64,000 nucleotides of DNA from Bog-793 sp963823945 (GTDB lineage Bacteria; Actinomycetota; Acidimicrobiia; Acidimicrobiales; Bog-793). A model generated the notes under the pieces. It ran no database searches. It was not told the DNA's origin and saw only the letters and a program-made list of their open reading frames with translations. This document shows, in pieces, positions 34,621 through 44,489 of the stretch. The position numbers and the translations under genes are program-made. Positions within the stretch are counted from its first letter, which is position 1, and the number at the start of each line of letters is the position of its first letter. Where the stretch lies: assembly GCA_963823945.1 (NCBI GenBank), contig CAWGNK010000003.1:248001-312000 (forward strand), in the 5' to 3' direction.

Positions 34621-37600
34621 GGGCCGCCGCCATCACCGCGTCGTCGACCGACTCGCCGCGCGCGACCGCCTGGCGGGTCGCCTCGAGCACCCGGCGGTAG
34701 TCGATCGGCATGACCTTCCTGAAGTCCTCGAGCGCACCGGGCATCGCGGCGATAAGGCGTGTCGCCAGCTCGGAGCCGGTGAGCTGACGGTGGCGCGCGA
34801 TCACGGTGGCGAGGAACTCCCGGTCCTCGTCGTCGAGCGGGTCGAGGTCGACCATCTGCCGGTTGAGCCGCCGGTCGAGGTGGCCCTCGGGGTCGTAGAC
34901 GTAGGCGACACCACCCGACATCCCGGCGGCGAAGTTCCGCCCGGTCGGTCCCAGCACGACGACCCGCCCGCCCGTCATGTACTCGCAGCCGTGGTCACCG
35001 ACCCCCTCGACCACCGCCGTCGCGCCGGAGTTCCGGACGCAGAAGCGCTCACCGACCTGGCCGGAGATGTAGAGCTCACCTGCGGTCGCCCCGTAGGCGC
35101 AGACGTTGCCGGCGATGATGTTCTCCTCGGCGACGAAGCCGGCCCCGACCGGCGGGCGGACGACGACGGTGCCGCCGGAGAGCCCCTTGGCGAGGTAGTC
35201 GTTCGTGTCCCCGTAGAGGATGATCTCGACGCCACGCGGGATGAACGCGCCGAAGCTCTGGCCCCCCGAGCCCGTGAGCGTGATCTCGATCGTGCCGGTC
35301 GGCAATCCCTCCCCGCCGTACCGGCGAGTCACCTCGGCGCCGAGCATCGTGCCGACCGTGCGGTGCACGTTGCGCACCGCAAGCGAGATCTTGACCGGCT
35401 CCCCTGTCTCCAGGGCCGGCCGCGCCAGTTCGATCAGCTCCCGGTCGAACGCCCGGTCCAACCCGTGATCCTGGGCGCGCACCTGGTGCAGCTCGGTCGT
35501 GCCGAGGTACGGCTCGACCCGGCAGAGAAGCGGTCGCAGGTCGAGCCCGGCGGCCTTCCAGTGCCGGACGGCGGGCTCCACGTCGAGGCACTCGACGTGG
35601 CCGACGGCGTCGGTGAGGGTCGGAAAGCCGAGCGCCGCGAGGTACTCGCGTACCTCCTCGGCGATGAACCGGAAGAAGTTCTCGACGTGCTCCGCGCGTC
35701 CGGAGAAGCGCTTGCGCAGCTCGGGGTTCTGCGTCGCGATCCCGACCGGGCAGGTGTCTAGGTGGCAGACGCGCATCATCACGCACCCCATCACGACGAG
35801 CGGCGCCGTCCCGAAGCCGAACTCCTCGGCCCCGAGCAGGGCTCCCACGATGACGTCACGGCCCGTCTTCATCTGCCCGTCGACCTGGACGGCGATGCGG
35901 TCGCGCAGGGCGTTGCGGACGAGCGTCTGCTGCGTCTCGGCCAGGCCCAGCTCCCAGGGCGCGCCGGCGTGCTTGATCGAGGTGAGCGGTGAGGCGCCGG
36001 TGCCACCGTCCTCGCCCGAGATGAGCACGACGTCGGCGTGCGCCTTGGCGACCCCCGCCGCGACCGTTCCCACTCCCACCTCGGCGACGAGCTTCACGTG
36101 GATCCGGGCCCGGTCGTTGGCGTTCTTCAGGTCGTGGATCAGCTGGGCGAGGTCCTCGATCGAGTAGATGTCGTGGTGCGGCGGCGGCGAGATGAGGCCG
36201 ACGCCCGGCGTCGAGAACCGGGTCTTCGCGATCCAGGGGTAGACCTTGGGGCCCGGCAGCTGGCCGCCCTCTCCGGGCTTGGCCCCCTGGGCCATCTTGA
36301 TCTGGAGATCGTCGGCGTTCACGAGGTACTCGCTCGTCACGCCGAAACGGCCCGAGGCGACCTGCTTCACGGCCGAGCGGCGCGAGTCGCCGTTCGGGTC
36401 GGGAACGTAGCGCGCCGGGTCCTCGCCCCCCTCGCCCGAGTTCGACCTCGCGCCGAGGCGGTTCATCGCGACGGCGAGGGTCTCGTGGGCCTCGGACGAG
36501 ATCGAGCCGTACGACATCGCGCCGGTCGAGAAGTGCCTGACGATCGCCTCCACCGGCTCGACCTCGTCGAGCGGGATCGCGGGCCTCGGCGCCCCCTCGC
36601 CCGTGCGCAGCCGCAGCAGGCCCCGCAGGGTCGCCAGCCGTTCGGACTGGTCGTCGACGAGCCGGGTGTACTGCTTGAAGCGCGCGTAGTCCCCCGACCG
36701 CGTCGCCTGCTGGAGCCGGAAGACCGTGGCCGGGTTGAACAGGTGGTACTCGCCGTCGCGGCGCCAGTGGTAGTCACCGCCGGTCTCGATCTCCCGGTGG
36801 GCGAACTCGCCCTCGCGCTCAGAAAAGGCGAAGTGGTGCCGGCGGGCGACCTCCTCGGCCAGCACGTCCAGCCCGACGCCGCCGAGCTTGCTCGTCGTCC
36901 CGGTGAAGTAGCGGTCGACCAGATCCTGGTCGAGGCCGATCGCCTCGAAGACCTGGGCGCCGGTGTACGAGGCGATGGTCGAGATGCCCATCTTCGACAT
37001 CACCTTCAGCACGCCCTTGCCGGCCGCCTTCACGTAGTTGCGCACGGCGCGGCGCTCCGGCAACTCGATCACGCCACGGCGCGCCATGTCGATCACCGAG
37101 TCGACCGCCAGGTACGGGTTGACCGCGGCGGCTCCGTAGCTGACGAGCAGCGCCATGTGGTGCGTCTCGCGTGCGTCGCCCGACTCGACGATGAGCCCCG
37201 CGGCCGCCCGGGCCTTCTCCCGCACAAGGTGCTGGTGGACCGCCGAGACGAGCAGCAACGTGGGGATCGGCGCCAGCTCGGCCGAGGCGTGGCGGTCCGA
37301 GAGGACGATGATGTTGGCCCCCCCGTCGATCGCCCCGATCACCTCGTCCCGGATCCGCGAGAGCGCCCGCTCCAGCGCCGCACCGCCGCCGGCCACCTCG
37401 TAGAGGCCGTCGACGACGAAGGACTTGAACCCCGGCGTCTCGCCGTGCTCGTTGACGTAGACGAGTTTGGCGAGCTCGTCGTTGGAGATGATCGGGAACT
37501 CGAGCGTGATCTGGCGCGCCGAGCTGGGCGTCGCCTCGAGCAGGTTCTGCTCCGGGCCGATCGTCGCCGAGAGCGAGGTGACGAGCTCCTCGCGGATCGC

Positions 37601-39172
37601 GTCGAGCGGCGGGTTCGTGACCTGGGCGAAGAGCTGCGAAAAATACTCGAACATGAGCCGCGGCCGGTCCGAGAGGACGGCGATCGGCGTGTCCGACCCC
37701 ATCGAGCCCGTCGGCTCCAGCCCGGTACGGGCCATCGGCGCCACGATCGTCCTGAGCTCCTCGTCGGTGAACCCGAAGAGCCGCTGCTGGCGCACGAGCG
37801 AGCCGTGCCGGGGCACGAGCATCTCGCGGTGTGGCAGGTGGTCGAGCCGGACGAGGTTCTGACCGAGCCACTCGCCGTAGGGGTGCTCGGCAGCGAGGCT
37901 CGCCTTCACCTCGGCGTCGTCGATGATCCGCCCCTCGGCCGTGTCGACCAGGAAGATCCGCCCCGGCTGAAGACGCCCTTTTCGCACGATGCGCGACGGC
38001 TCGATGTCGAGCACGCCCACCTCGGAGGCCATCACCACGAGGCCGTCGGTCGTCACCCAGTACCGCGCCGGGCGGAGGCCGTTGCGGTCGAGCGTCGCGC
38101 CGATGAGCGTCCCGTCCGTGAAGACGATCGCCGCCGGGCCGTCCCAGGGCTCCATCACGCAGCCGTGGTAGCGGTAGAAGGCCCGGCGCGCGGGGTCCAT
38201 CTCGGTGTGGTTCTCCCAGGCTTCCGGGATCATCATCAACAGCGCGTGCGGCAGCGACCGCCCGGCGAGGCTCAGCAGTTCGAGCACCTCGTCGAACGAC
38301 GCCGAGTCGCTCGCCCCGGGAGTGACGATCGGCAGTAGCCGGCTGATCTCGCCGGGCAGGAGCTTGCTTGCCAGCCGCGCCTCGCGGGCGCGCATCCAGT
38401 TGCGGTTGCCCTGCACCGTGTTGATCTCGCCGTTGTGCGCCACGAGCCGGTACGGATGGGCGAGCGACCAGGACGGGAAGGTGTTCGTCGAGAAGCGCGC
38501 GTGCACGAGCGCGAGGGCACTGGCGAAGCGCGGGTCCGAGAGGTCGGCGAAGACCCGCCGCAGTTGCACCGACGAGAGCATGCCCTTGTAGATGAAGGTC
38601 CGCGTCGAAAGCGAGGGGAAGTAGCACTCGGCGTGGGCGTGTTCGACGCGCTTGCGAAGGGCGTACACGACGCGCTCGAGCGCCATGCCCGAAAGCCCCG
38701 GTCGGGAACCGGCGGGGTCGGAAGCGAGGAAGACCTGCCAGAAGCTCGGGGCCATCGCACCCGCCGTCTCGCCGGCGGCGCCCAGCTCGACCGGGACCTC
38801 CCGCCACGAAAGCACGGCCAGGCCCTCGTCGGCGGCGACGAGCTCGATCTCGGCCTTCAGCGCCTCGGCGCCGGCCCCGTCCCTGGGCAGAAAGGCGATC
38901 CCGCTCGCGTACGAACCGACGGGGGGGAGCGTGGCACCGGCGATCTCCCGGAAGAACCGGTCCGGCATCTGCACCGTGATCCCGGCACCGTCCCCGGTCT
39001 CCGGGTCGGCACCGAAGGCGCCGCGGTGGGCGAGGTTCTCCAACGCGGTGAGGGCGAGATCGACGACCTCGTGGCTCGGGCCCTGCCCGAGCTGCGCGAC
39101 GAACGCGATACCACAGGCGTCGTGCTCAAAGCGTGGGTCGTACAAGCCTTGTTCGGTCTTGGCCTCGTTCAC
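34613..39172 (-). CDS. gltB: Glutamate synthase large subunit GltB
   Basis: 1519 aa from GTG at 39172, which places the catalytic Cys20 (in FEHDACGIAF) after a short propeptide as in other GltB proteins; an ATG at 39235 would lengthen the propeptide by 21 residues and cannot be excluded. Domains in order are Ntn glutaminase, central domain, FMN-binding synthase domain with GEGGEDPARY and the C-x5-C-x4-C cluster motif (CVMMRVCHLDTC), and the C-terminal GXGXG beta-helix. With GltD it forms the GOGAT step, consistent with amt upstream. Confidence 0.95.
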   Translation of the reverse strand: MNEAKTEQGLYDPRFEHDACGIAFVAQLGQGPSHEVVDLALTALENLAHRGAFGADPETGDGAGITVQMPDRFFREIAGATLPPVGSYASGIAFLPRDGAGAEALKAEIELVAADEGLAVLSWREVPVELGAAGETAGAMAPSFWQVFLASDPAGSRPGLSGMALERVVYALRKRVEHAHAECYFPSLSTRTFIYKGMLSSVQLRRVFADLSDPRFASALALVHARFSTNTFPSWSLAHPYRLVAHNGEINTVQGNRNWMRAREARLASKLLPGEISRLLPIVTPGASDSASFDEVLELLSLAGRSLPHALLMMIPEAWENHTEMDPARRAFYRYHGCVMEPWDGPAAIVFTDGTLIGATLDRNGLRPARYWVTTDGLVVMASEVGVLDIEPSRIVRKGRLQPGRIFLVDTAEGRIIDDAEVKASLAAEHPYGEWLGQNLVRLDHLPHREMLVPRHGSLVRQQRLFGFTDEELRTIVAPMARTGLEPTGSMGSDTPIAVLSDRPRLMFEYFSQLFAQVTNPPLDAIREELVTSLSATIGPEQNLLEATPSSARQITLEFPIISNDELAKLVYVNEHGETPGFKSFVVDGLYEVAGGGAALERALSRIRDEVIGAIDGGANIIVLSDRHASAELAPIPTLLLVSAVHQHLVREKARAAAGLIVESGDARETHHMALLVSYGAAAVNPYLAVDSVIDMARRGVIELPERRAVRNYVKAAGKGVLKVMSKMGISTIASYTGAQVFEAIGLDQDLVDRYFTGTTSKLGGVGLDVLAEEVARRHHFAFSEREGEFAHREIETGGDYHWRRDGEYHLFNPATVFRLQQATRSGDYARFKQYTRLVDDQSERLATLRGLLRLRTGEGAPRPAIPLDEVEPVEAIVRHFSTGAMSYGSISSEAHETLAVAMNRLGARSNSGEGGEDPARYVPDPNGDSRRSAVKQVASGRFGVTSEYLVNADDLQIKMAQGAKPGEGGQLPGPKVYPWIAKTRFSTPGVGLISPPPHHDIYSIEDLAQLIHDLKNANDRARIHVKLVAEVGVGTVAAGVAKAHADVVLISGEDGGTGASPLTSIKHAGAPWELGLAETQQTLVRNALRDRIAVQVDGQMKTGRDVIVGALLGAEEFGFGTAPLVVMGCVMMRVCHLDTCPVGIATQNPELRKRFSGRAEHVENFFRFIAEEVREYLAALGFPTLTDAVGHVECLDVEPAVRHWKAAGLDLRPLLCRVEPYLGTTELHQVRAQDHGLDRAFDRELIELARPALETGEPVKISLAVRNVHRTVGTMLGAEVTRRYGGEGLPTGTIEITLTGSGGQSFGAFIPRGVEIILYGDTNDYLAKGLSGGTVVVRPPVGAGFVAEENIIAGNVCAYGATAGELYISGQVGERFCVRNSGATAVVEGVGDHGCEYMTGGRVVVLGPTGRNFAAGMSGGVAYVYDPEGHLDRRLNRQMVDLDPLDDEDREFLATVIARHRQLTGSELATRLIAAMPGALEDFRKVMPIDYRRVLEATRQAVARGESVDDAVMAAAHG

Positions 39173-39287
39173 TTCGATCCGCTTGTCTGTAGGGCGACAA
39201 CACCGTGCAGATTCGCCGAGTTGCCGGGTCGCCATGGGCCGAGCACCTGAACTCTACCGGCCACCGTCGTTTCGCTCGAATGCAGAC

Positions 39288-39324
39288 GTGCCCAGGATGG
39301 GCCCTTGGAGCGCATCCTGGGCAC
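39288..39324. repeat. 12-bp perfect inverted repeat between amt and gltB
   Basis: GTGCCCAGGATG (39288-39299) and CATCCTGGGCAC (39313-39324) are perfectly complementary around a 13-base loop. The element lies about 100 bases after the amt stop and 115 bases before the gltB start, both on the minus strand. It could terminate amt, act as an operator, or form a leader structure for gltB. No T tract follows, which weakens the terminator reading. Confidence 0.6.
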
Positions 39325-39422
39325 CCACGATCCACGGGCCTCACGACAGGGCCCGTTTCACCTCCATCTTTCGGCAGGCGTCGGGGGACCGCCTGATTCG
39401 GAGGTCACCGCCGACCCGGCCA

Positions 39423-40883
39423 CTAGCCGCCATCGTCGATCTGGGTCGGTGCCCGCGGTGACGACCGACCGCCGGTGCTCGCCGGCAGGGACTCGCCGCC
39501 GAGCGACGGTCCGCGCCCGTCCGAGATCATCTGGAGCAGGCGTTCGTCGTCGACGGAGAGATCGACGTACTCGGCGTGCACGGCGAGGTCACCGATGTTG
39601 AGCTCGCTCTCTTTCATCCGCAACGGAATGACGAGGCCGATGAGTTTCAGGAGGATGAACGTGACGGCGCCGTCCCAGACGATGATCGTGAGGGCCGCGA
39701 GGAGCTGGATCCACAGGAGGCCCGGGTGGCCGTAGAGGGCTCCCGCCGCCCCCACGGAGGGGTCCTTGGCCGCGAGGTAGACGATCATCTTCGGGTCGGC
39801 GAAGACCCCGACGAGCAACCCGCCGACCAGCCCCGCGAGGCCGTGCGTGTACACGACGCCGAGGGCGTCGTCGACCTTGCTGAACGGCCGAAAGCGCGAG
39901 AGCTTGTTGAAGCCGAGCCAGACCAGGCTCGACGCGATCACGCCGATGCAGAGCGCCCCCCAGCCGTTGACATAGCCGGCGGCCGGCGTGATCGCGACGA
40001 GGCCCACGATCATGCCGTTGACGGCTCCCAAGAAGTTCGGCTTCTTCGGGCCGAAGTGCATGTCGATGAGCAGCCAGACGAGGAGCGACGCGGCGGTCGC
40101 GAGGTTGGTGTTCAGCACCGCGGCCGAGGCGTTGGCCCCCGCGAAGTACGAGTCGCCCCCGTTGAAGCCGTTCCAGCCGAGCCACAGCATCCCGGCGCCG
40201 ACGGCGACGAGCATCAGGTTGGTGGGCGGGAAGGTGCAGCGGTCCTTGGCGAGGCGTGGCCCGATCACCCAGGCCGCGACGAAGCCGGACACCCCGGCCG
40301 CGAGGTGGATGACGTAGCCCCCGGAGTAGTCGAGTGCCCCGCGGGCCGCCCAGTACCCGCCACCCCACATCAGCATGGCGTTGACGGTGTAGGCACAGGT
40401 GGTCCAGGCGGGAACGAAGACGCACCAGGCCTTGAAGCTCATCCGCCCGAGCACGCTCCCGAGGAACAGCAGTGGCGTGATGGCGGCGAACACGAACTGG
40501 AAATAGACCATGCTCGAGGTCGGGAAGTGCAGCGCCGGCATCGAGTGGCTGAGGAGCGGGATGGTGGCCTGCCCCTCCTCGTACAGATGCGACAGGACCG
40601 ATCCCGGCAGGCCGATGAACGGGCTGAGCGCCCCGTGCCAGAGGTTGAACGGGTGGCCGAAGCCCATCTGGTAGGCCCACAGCACCCAGACGACGAGAAC
40701 GCTCGCGAAGCCGGCGAACGCCATCAGCATCGTGTTGACGGCCCACTTCCGCTTCACGATGCCGGCGTAGAGAACGGCGATGCCGGGCAGGCTCATCATC
40801 CCGACGAGCGTCGCGGCGGTCAGCTGCCAGGCGTTGTCGCCCGGATTGAGCCAGTGCGGGTAGGGGACGAGCACCGCTAGCAT
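39423..40883 (-). CDS. amt: Ammonium transporter Amt
   Basis: 486 aa with about eleven transmembrane helices. The two channel histidines are in GGYVIHLAAGVSG and VVYTHGLAGLVGG, and GWNGFNGGDSY is typical of Amt/MEP proteins. A hydrophilic cytoplasmic C-terminus of about 60 residues follows the last helix, longer than in many Amt proteins. It imports ammonium for the GOGAT pathway encoded next to it. No glnB or glnK is adjacent, so PII control would come from elsewhere. Confidence 0.94.
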   Translation of the reverse strand: MLAVLVPYPHWLNPGDNAWQLTAATLVGMMSLPGIAVLYAGIVKRKWAVNTMLMAFAGFASVLVVWVLWAYQMGFGHPFNLWHGALSPFIGLPGSVLSHLYEEGQATIPLLSHSMPALHFPTSSMVYFQFVFAAITPLLFLGSVLGRMSFKAWCVFVPAWTTCAYTVNAMLMWGGGYWAARGALDYSGGYVIHLAAGVSGFVAAWVIGPRLAKDRCTFPPTNLMLVAVGAGMLWLGWNGFNGGDSYFAGANASAAVLNTNLATAASLLVWLLIDMHFGPKKPNFLGAVNGMIVGLVAITPAAGYVNGWGALCIGVIASSLVWLGFNKLSRFRPFSKVDDALGVVYTHGLAGLVGGLLVGVFADPKMIVYLAAKDPSVGAAGALYGHPGLLWIQLLAALTIIVWDGAVTFILLKLIGLVIPLRMKESELNIGDLAVHAEYVDLSVDDERLLQMISDGRGPSLGGESLPASTGGRSSPRAPTQIDDGG

Positions 40884-40937
40884 CCGGTCTCCTCGGCAAG
40901 GTCGGCTCTACGAGCCCTTTTGTCGCACTAAGGCTAA

Positions 40938-40952
40938 GGAAACCGGATTTCC
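40938..40952. promoter_or_regulatory. Short palindrome upstream of amt
   Basis: GGAAA and TTTCC flank CCGGA in the 128-base region before the amt start. It could be a small operator for nitrogen control but does not match the GlnR consensus GTnAC-n6-GAAAC. Confidence 0.25.
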
Positions 40953-41011
40953 AGGCTGTGGCCGCCGTGAGAAGGCTGTGTTACCCCACTGTGAACGGCC
41001 GATGAACGGCC

Positions 41012-42043
41012 CTAGGCGCGACGCCGCCTCCGTAGCGACGCGTCGGCAAGCGGCGGCGGCTGCCAGCCGGCGTCGGCCTCGTTGAGCGTCACACCCGGCG
41101 GAACGATCTCGTCGATCCGGTCGAGCACGTCGGCTCCCAGGACGACGTCGGCGGTCGGCAGAAGCGCCTCGAGCTGCTCGATCGTGCGCGGCCCGATGAT
41201 CGGCGCGGTCACCGCCGGGTGCTCCAGGACGAAGCCCATCGCGAGTTCGATGAGGCTGAGCCCGGCCCCCGCGGCGAGATCTCCCAACGCCGAGACGACC
41301 TCGAGCTTGTGCTGGTTCTCGGCGAGCGACATGTCGTAGCGCACCGGCATCCTGCTCGCCCGGCGGCTCGTATTCGGCTTCCCGGCCCCGAAGGCGCCGG
41401 ACAGCCAACCACCCGCGAGGGGGCTCCACGGGATGACCCCGAGGCCGTACTGGAGACAGACCGGCAGGACGGCGGCCTCGACGGCCCGGGCGAGGATCGA
41501 GTACGGCGGCTGTTCCGTGGCGAAGCGCTCGCGGCCGCGCCGCTCTGCGGCCCACTGCGCCTCAACGATCTCGTGGGCGGGATAGGTCGAGCTCCCGAGG
41601 TAGCGGATCTTGCCCGCCCGGACGAGATCCGTCAGCGCGCCCAGTGTCTCGTCGATCGCGCAGCTCGGGTCGGGCCGGTGGATCTGGTAGAGGTCGATGT
41701 GGTCTGTGCCGAGCCGGCGCAGGCTCGCCTCGCACTCGGCCATGATCCATCGCCGCGAGTTGCCGCCCTGGTTCGGATCCTCACCCATCGTGGCGTGGAC
41801 CTTCGTGGCCAGCACGACGTCGTCGCGCCGCCCGCCCGCCAGGGCTTTGCCGACGATCACCTCGGATTCGCCGGCCGAGTACACGTCGGCGGTGTCGATG
41901 AAGTTGATCCCCGCGTCGAGGGCGCGGTGCACGATCCGGACGCACTCGTCGTGGTCGGGATTGCCCCAGGCACCGAACATCATCGCCCCGAGACACAGTG
42001 GGCTTACCCGGACTCCGGTCCGGCCGAGCACGCGATATTCCAT
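41012..42043 (-). CDS. Aldo/keto reductase
   Basis: 343 aa TIM-barrel oxidoreductase. The catalytic tetrad is Asp50 and Tyr55 (in FIDTADVY), Lys81 (ATKVH) and His122 (YQIHRPD). The sequence is closest to the NADPH-dependent group that includes YajO and the K+-channel beta subunit-like enzymes. It probably reduces small aldehydes; the natural substrate is unknown. It is transcribed alone between amt and a two-component system. Confidence 0.92.
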   Translation of the reverse strand: MEYRVLGRTGVRVSPLCLGAMMFGAWGNPDHDECVRIVHRALDAGINFIDTADVYSAGESEVIVGKALAGGRRDDVVLATKVHATMGEDPNQGGNSRRWIMAECEASLRRLGTDHIDLYQIHRPDPSCAIDETLGALTDLVRAGKIRYLGSSTYPAHEIVEAQWAAERRGRERFATEQPPYSILARAVEAAVLPVCLQYGLGVIPWSPLAGGWLSGAFGAGKPNTSRRASRMPVRYDMSLAENQHKLEVVSALGDLAAGAGLSLIELAMGFVLEHPAVTAPIIGPRTIEQLEALLPTADVVLGADVLDRIDEIVPPGVTLNEADAGWQPPPLADASLRRRRRA

Positions 42044-42187
42044 GTCGCAAGCGTAACCACGGCGACACCGGGTGACGCCGGGTGGGAGCCCCCGTCCGAG
42101 CCTCGGCCGGTCCGGCGACTGCCGGCCACCACGCCGCGCCCGCGGAGATGCTCCGGCGCGGTCGCGCGTCCCGCCTGGACGACCCTG

Positions 42188-43708
42188 CTAGCCGGGTGGC
42201 CGTTCGGCTTCGGGCGAGTCACGGTCCCCCGTGTCGGCGTCGGCCCGGCGCGCGACGAGCGGGAGCTCGAGCACGAAGGTGGCTCCCGAAGCCGCGTTGT
42301 TCTCGACTCGGGCGGAGCCGTCGTGCGCCTCGGCGATCGACGACACAATCGCGAGACCGAGGCCCATCCCTCCGCTCTCACGGGTCCGCGAGGGGTCGGC
42401 ACGATAGAAGCGCTCGAAAATCCTCGCCAGGTGTTCCGGCGCTATCCCGGGGCCGTGGTCGGTGACGGTGAGCACCGCCCGTGGTCCCTCAGCCCGGACC
42501 GCCACCTCGATGGGTGTGCCCGGAGGCGTGTGATCGAGGGCGTTGCGCACCAGGTTCGCAACGGCCTGGCGCAACCTTGGCTCGTCGCCGAGCACGACGG
42601 TCGGTGGCGACGCCTCCAGTGTGATCGCTCGCCCGGGGTCGACGACGGCGGCGTCCGCCGTCACCTCCCGCGCCACCTCCGCGAGGTCGACGGGGACCCG
42701 CTCCAGGGGGCGGCCCTGGTCGAGCCGGGCGAGCAGCAAGAGGTCGTCGACGAGCGCGCCCATCCTGGTCGCCTCGTCCTCGATGCGCCGCATCGCCGAC
42801 GAGAGGTCCTCGGGCCGGTCGGCGGCCCCCCGCCGGAACAACTCCGAGTAGCCGCGGATCGACGTGAGGGGGGTCCGCAGCTCGTGGGAGGCGTCGGCGA
42901 GGAACTGGCGCAATCGCTGTTCCGACGCCTGCTGGTTCGCGAATGCCTGCTCGATCTGGGCGAGCATCTCGTTGAGCGAGGCGCCGAGCCGGCCGACCTC
43001 GGTGTGCTCGTCGGTGGGAACCACACGGCGTGACATGTCTCCCGCCGCGATCGCGCCGGCCGTCCGCTCGATCTCGACGAGCGGTCGCATGCCGACCCGG
43101 ACGACGACGAGCACCAGGACCGCGAGCACGACGAGCAGTGCTGCCGAGACCACGAGGTCGATCGTCACGAGCTGTCCGAGCGTGTTGTCGAGCGCGGTGA
43201 GGGGGATCGCCACGACGGCGTAGCCCGGTGTGCCGTTGATGAACGCCGGCTGGGCGAGCACGCGGTAGTGAAAGGAGGGGTCCTTCACGGTGCCGACCGA
43301 GAAGTAGCGCTCCGTCGACGAGAGCGCCGGCGTGAGCAAGCTCGCGGGGAGTTCCGGCGGCGGTCCCTCCAGGCTCGCCGACGGGGTCTCGACCAGGATC
43401 CCCGACGGGGTGACCAAGGCGCCGCAGGTCCCCGCGGGGGTGTCCGGGCCGAAGTCGAAATTGGGGTTGAACGGGCCGCCGCCGGTCTTCAGCTGCCCGA
43501 CGACCGTCGGGAGCGCCGTCTGCAGCTCGGAGTCGACCTGGCCGGTGAGGTAGGCCTGGACCTCCCGGTAGATGACGACGTCCGCGACGACGAGCCCGAT
43601 CCCGACGACAACCACGAGCGCGACGGAGAGGCGCGCCCGCAGCGACAGCCGGTGCCATCGCCCGGTGATCACCGAGCCGACGCCCGACGCGCGCTCGCGC
43701 CACCGCAT
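42188..43708 (-). CDS. Membrane sensor histidine kinase (OmpR-type partner)
   Basis: 506 aa from ATG at 43708, seven bases after the response regulator stop; a longer frame to 43759 overlaps the regulator and is rejected. Two transmembrane helices (about 28-48 and 181-204) enclose an external sensor domain of about 130 residues. HAMP (205-257), the HisKA dimerisation helix with phospho-His275 (ASHELRTPL), and HATPase_c with N, G1 and G2 boxes follow. The stimulus is unknown. Confidence 0.93.
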   Translation of the reverse strand: MRWRERASGVGSVITGRWHRLSLRARLSVALVVVVGIGLVVADVVIYREVQAYLTGQVDSELQTALPTVVGQLKTGGGPFNPNFDFGPDTPAGTCGALVTPSGILVETPSASLEGPPPELPASLLTPALSSTERYFSVGTVKDPSFHYRVLAQPAFINGTPGYAVVAIPLTALDNTLGQLVTIDLVVSAALLVVLAVLVLVVVRVGMRPLVEIERTAGAIAAGDMSRRVVPTDEHTEVGRLGASLNEMLAQIEQAFANQQASEQRLRQFLADASHELRTPLTSIRGYSELFRRGAADRPEDLSSAMRRIEDEATRMGALVDDLLLLARLDQGRPLERVPVDLAEVAREVTADAAVVDPGRAITLEASPPTVVLGDEPRLRQAVANLVRNALDHTPPGTPIEVAVRAEGPRAVLTVTDHGPGIAPEHLARIFERFYRADPSRTRESGGMGLGLAIVSSIAEAHDGSARVENNAASGATFVLELPLVARRADADTGDRDSPEAERPPG

Positions 43709-43715
43709 CGCGCCG

Positions 43716-44417
43716 CTACTGGCCCGCGGCCGGGGCCCGCAGGCTGTACCCGACGCCACGCAGCGTATGGATGAGCGGCGGCCCCAGCGTGTCGATCTTC
43801 TTGCGCAGGTAGCTCACGTAGGTCTCCACCACGTTGGCGTCGCCGCCGAAGTCGTACTCCCAGACGTAGTCGAGGATCTGGGCCTTGGAAAGTACGCGGC
43901 GCGGGTTCAGCAGCAGGTACCGGAGCAGCTTGAACTCCGTCGGCGTGAGTTCGATCGGGGTCTTCCCGCGGAACACCTCGTGGGTCTCCTCGTCGAGCTC
44001 GAGATCCGCGAACACGAGCCTCGACGAGGCACTGGACCCCTCGGCGACCCGGCGTAGCACCGCGCGCACCCGCGCGATGAGCTCCTCGAGGCTGAACGGC
44101 TTCGTCACATAGTCGTCGCCGCCGAGCGTCAGCCCGCGGACCTTGTCCTCCGTGGCGTCCTTGGCCGTGAGGAACAGAATCGGCACTCGCCTCCCGTCCT
44201 GCCGGAGCCGTCGCGCCACCTCGAACCCGTCGAGGTCGGGGAGCATCACGTCGAGTATGAGCAGGTCCGGCCGGCTTGCCGCGATTTCGCCGAGCGCGGC
44301 ACGCCCGGACAGGGCGGTCACCACCTCGAAGCCCTCATAACGCAGCGCGGTCGCGACGAGGTCGGTGATGTTCGGCTCGTCGTCGACGACAAGGATGCAG
44401 TTCGCGGCAGGGCTCAC
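43716..44417 (-). CDS. OmpR/PhoB-family response regulator
   Basis: 233 aa. The receiver domain has the acidic pair DDE (12-14), phospho-acceptor Asp56 in LILDVMLP, and the conserved Lys in VTKPFS. The C-terminal winged helix has LTPTEFKLLRYLL and ends HTLRGVGYSLR. It is resembling mycobacterial TrcR/MprA-type regulators. It is co-transcribed with the kinase seven bases downstream. Confidence 0.95.
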   Translation of the reverse strand: MSPAANCILVVDDEPNITDLVATALRYEGFEVVTALSGRAALGEIAASRPDLLILDVMLPDLDGFEVARRLRQDGRRVPILFLTAKDATEDKVRGLTLGGDDYVTKPFSLEELIARVRAVLRRVAEGSSASSRLVFADLELDEETHEVFRGKTPIELTPTEFKLLRYLLLNPRRVLSKAQILDYVWEYDFGGDANVVETYVSYLRKKIDTLGPPLIHTLRGVGYSLRAPAAGQ

Positions 44418-44489
44418 CCCTGAATCATGCGTCAGCGAGCTGAGGACTTCCTGTGAGCCGCCTGTAGGACCCCTGTCAAGACGCCCCGG

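Noticed and set aside
36038..38338. Very long open frame on the plus strand opposite gltB, and similar long frames opposite pknB (5843-7639), purB (12662-14230), clpB (17889-19454) and dnaK (21661-23259)
   Set aside because: They encode low-complexity Arg/Gly/Asp-rich peptides without motifs and mirror strongly supported genes. They result from high GC content removing stop codons.
40884..41011. GlnR-type nitrogen box before amt
   Set aside because: GTAAC is present but is not followed by GAAAC at the right spacing; only a short unrelated palindrome remains.
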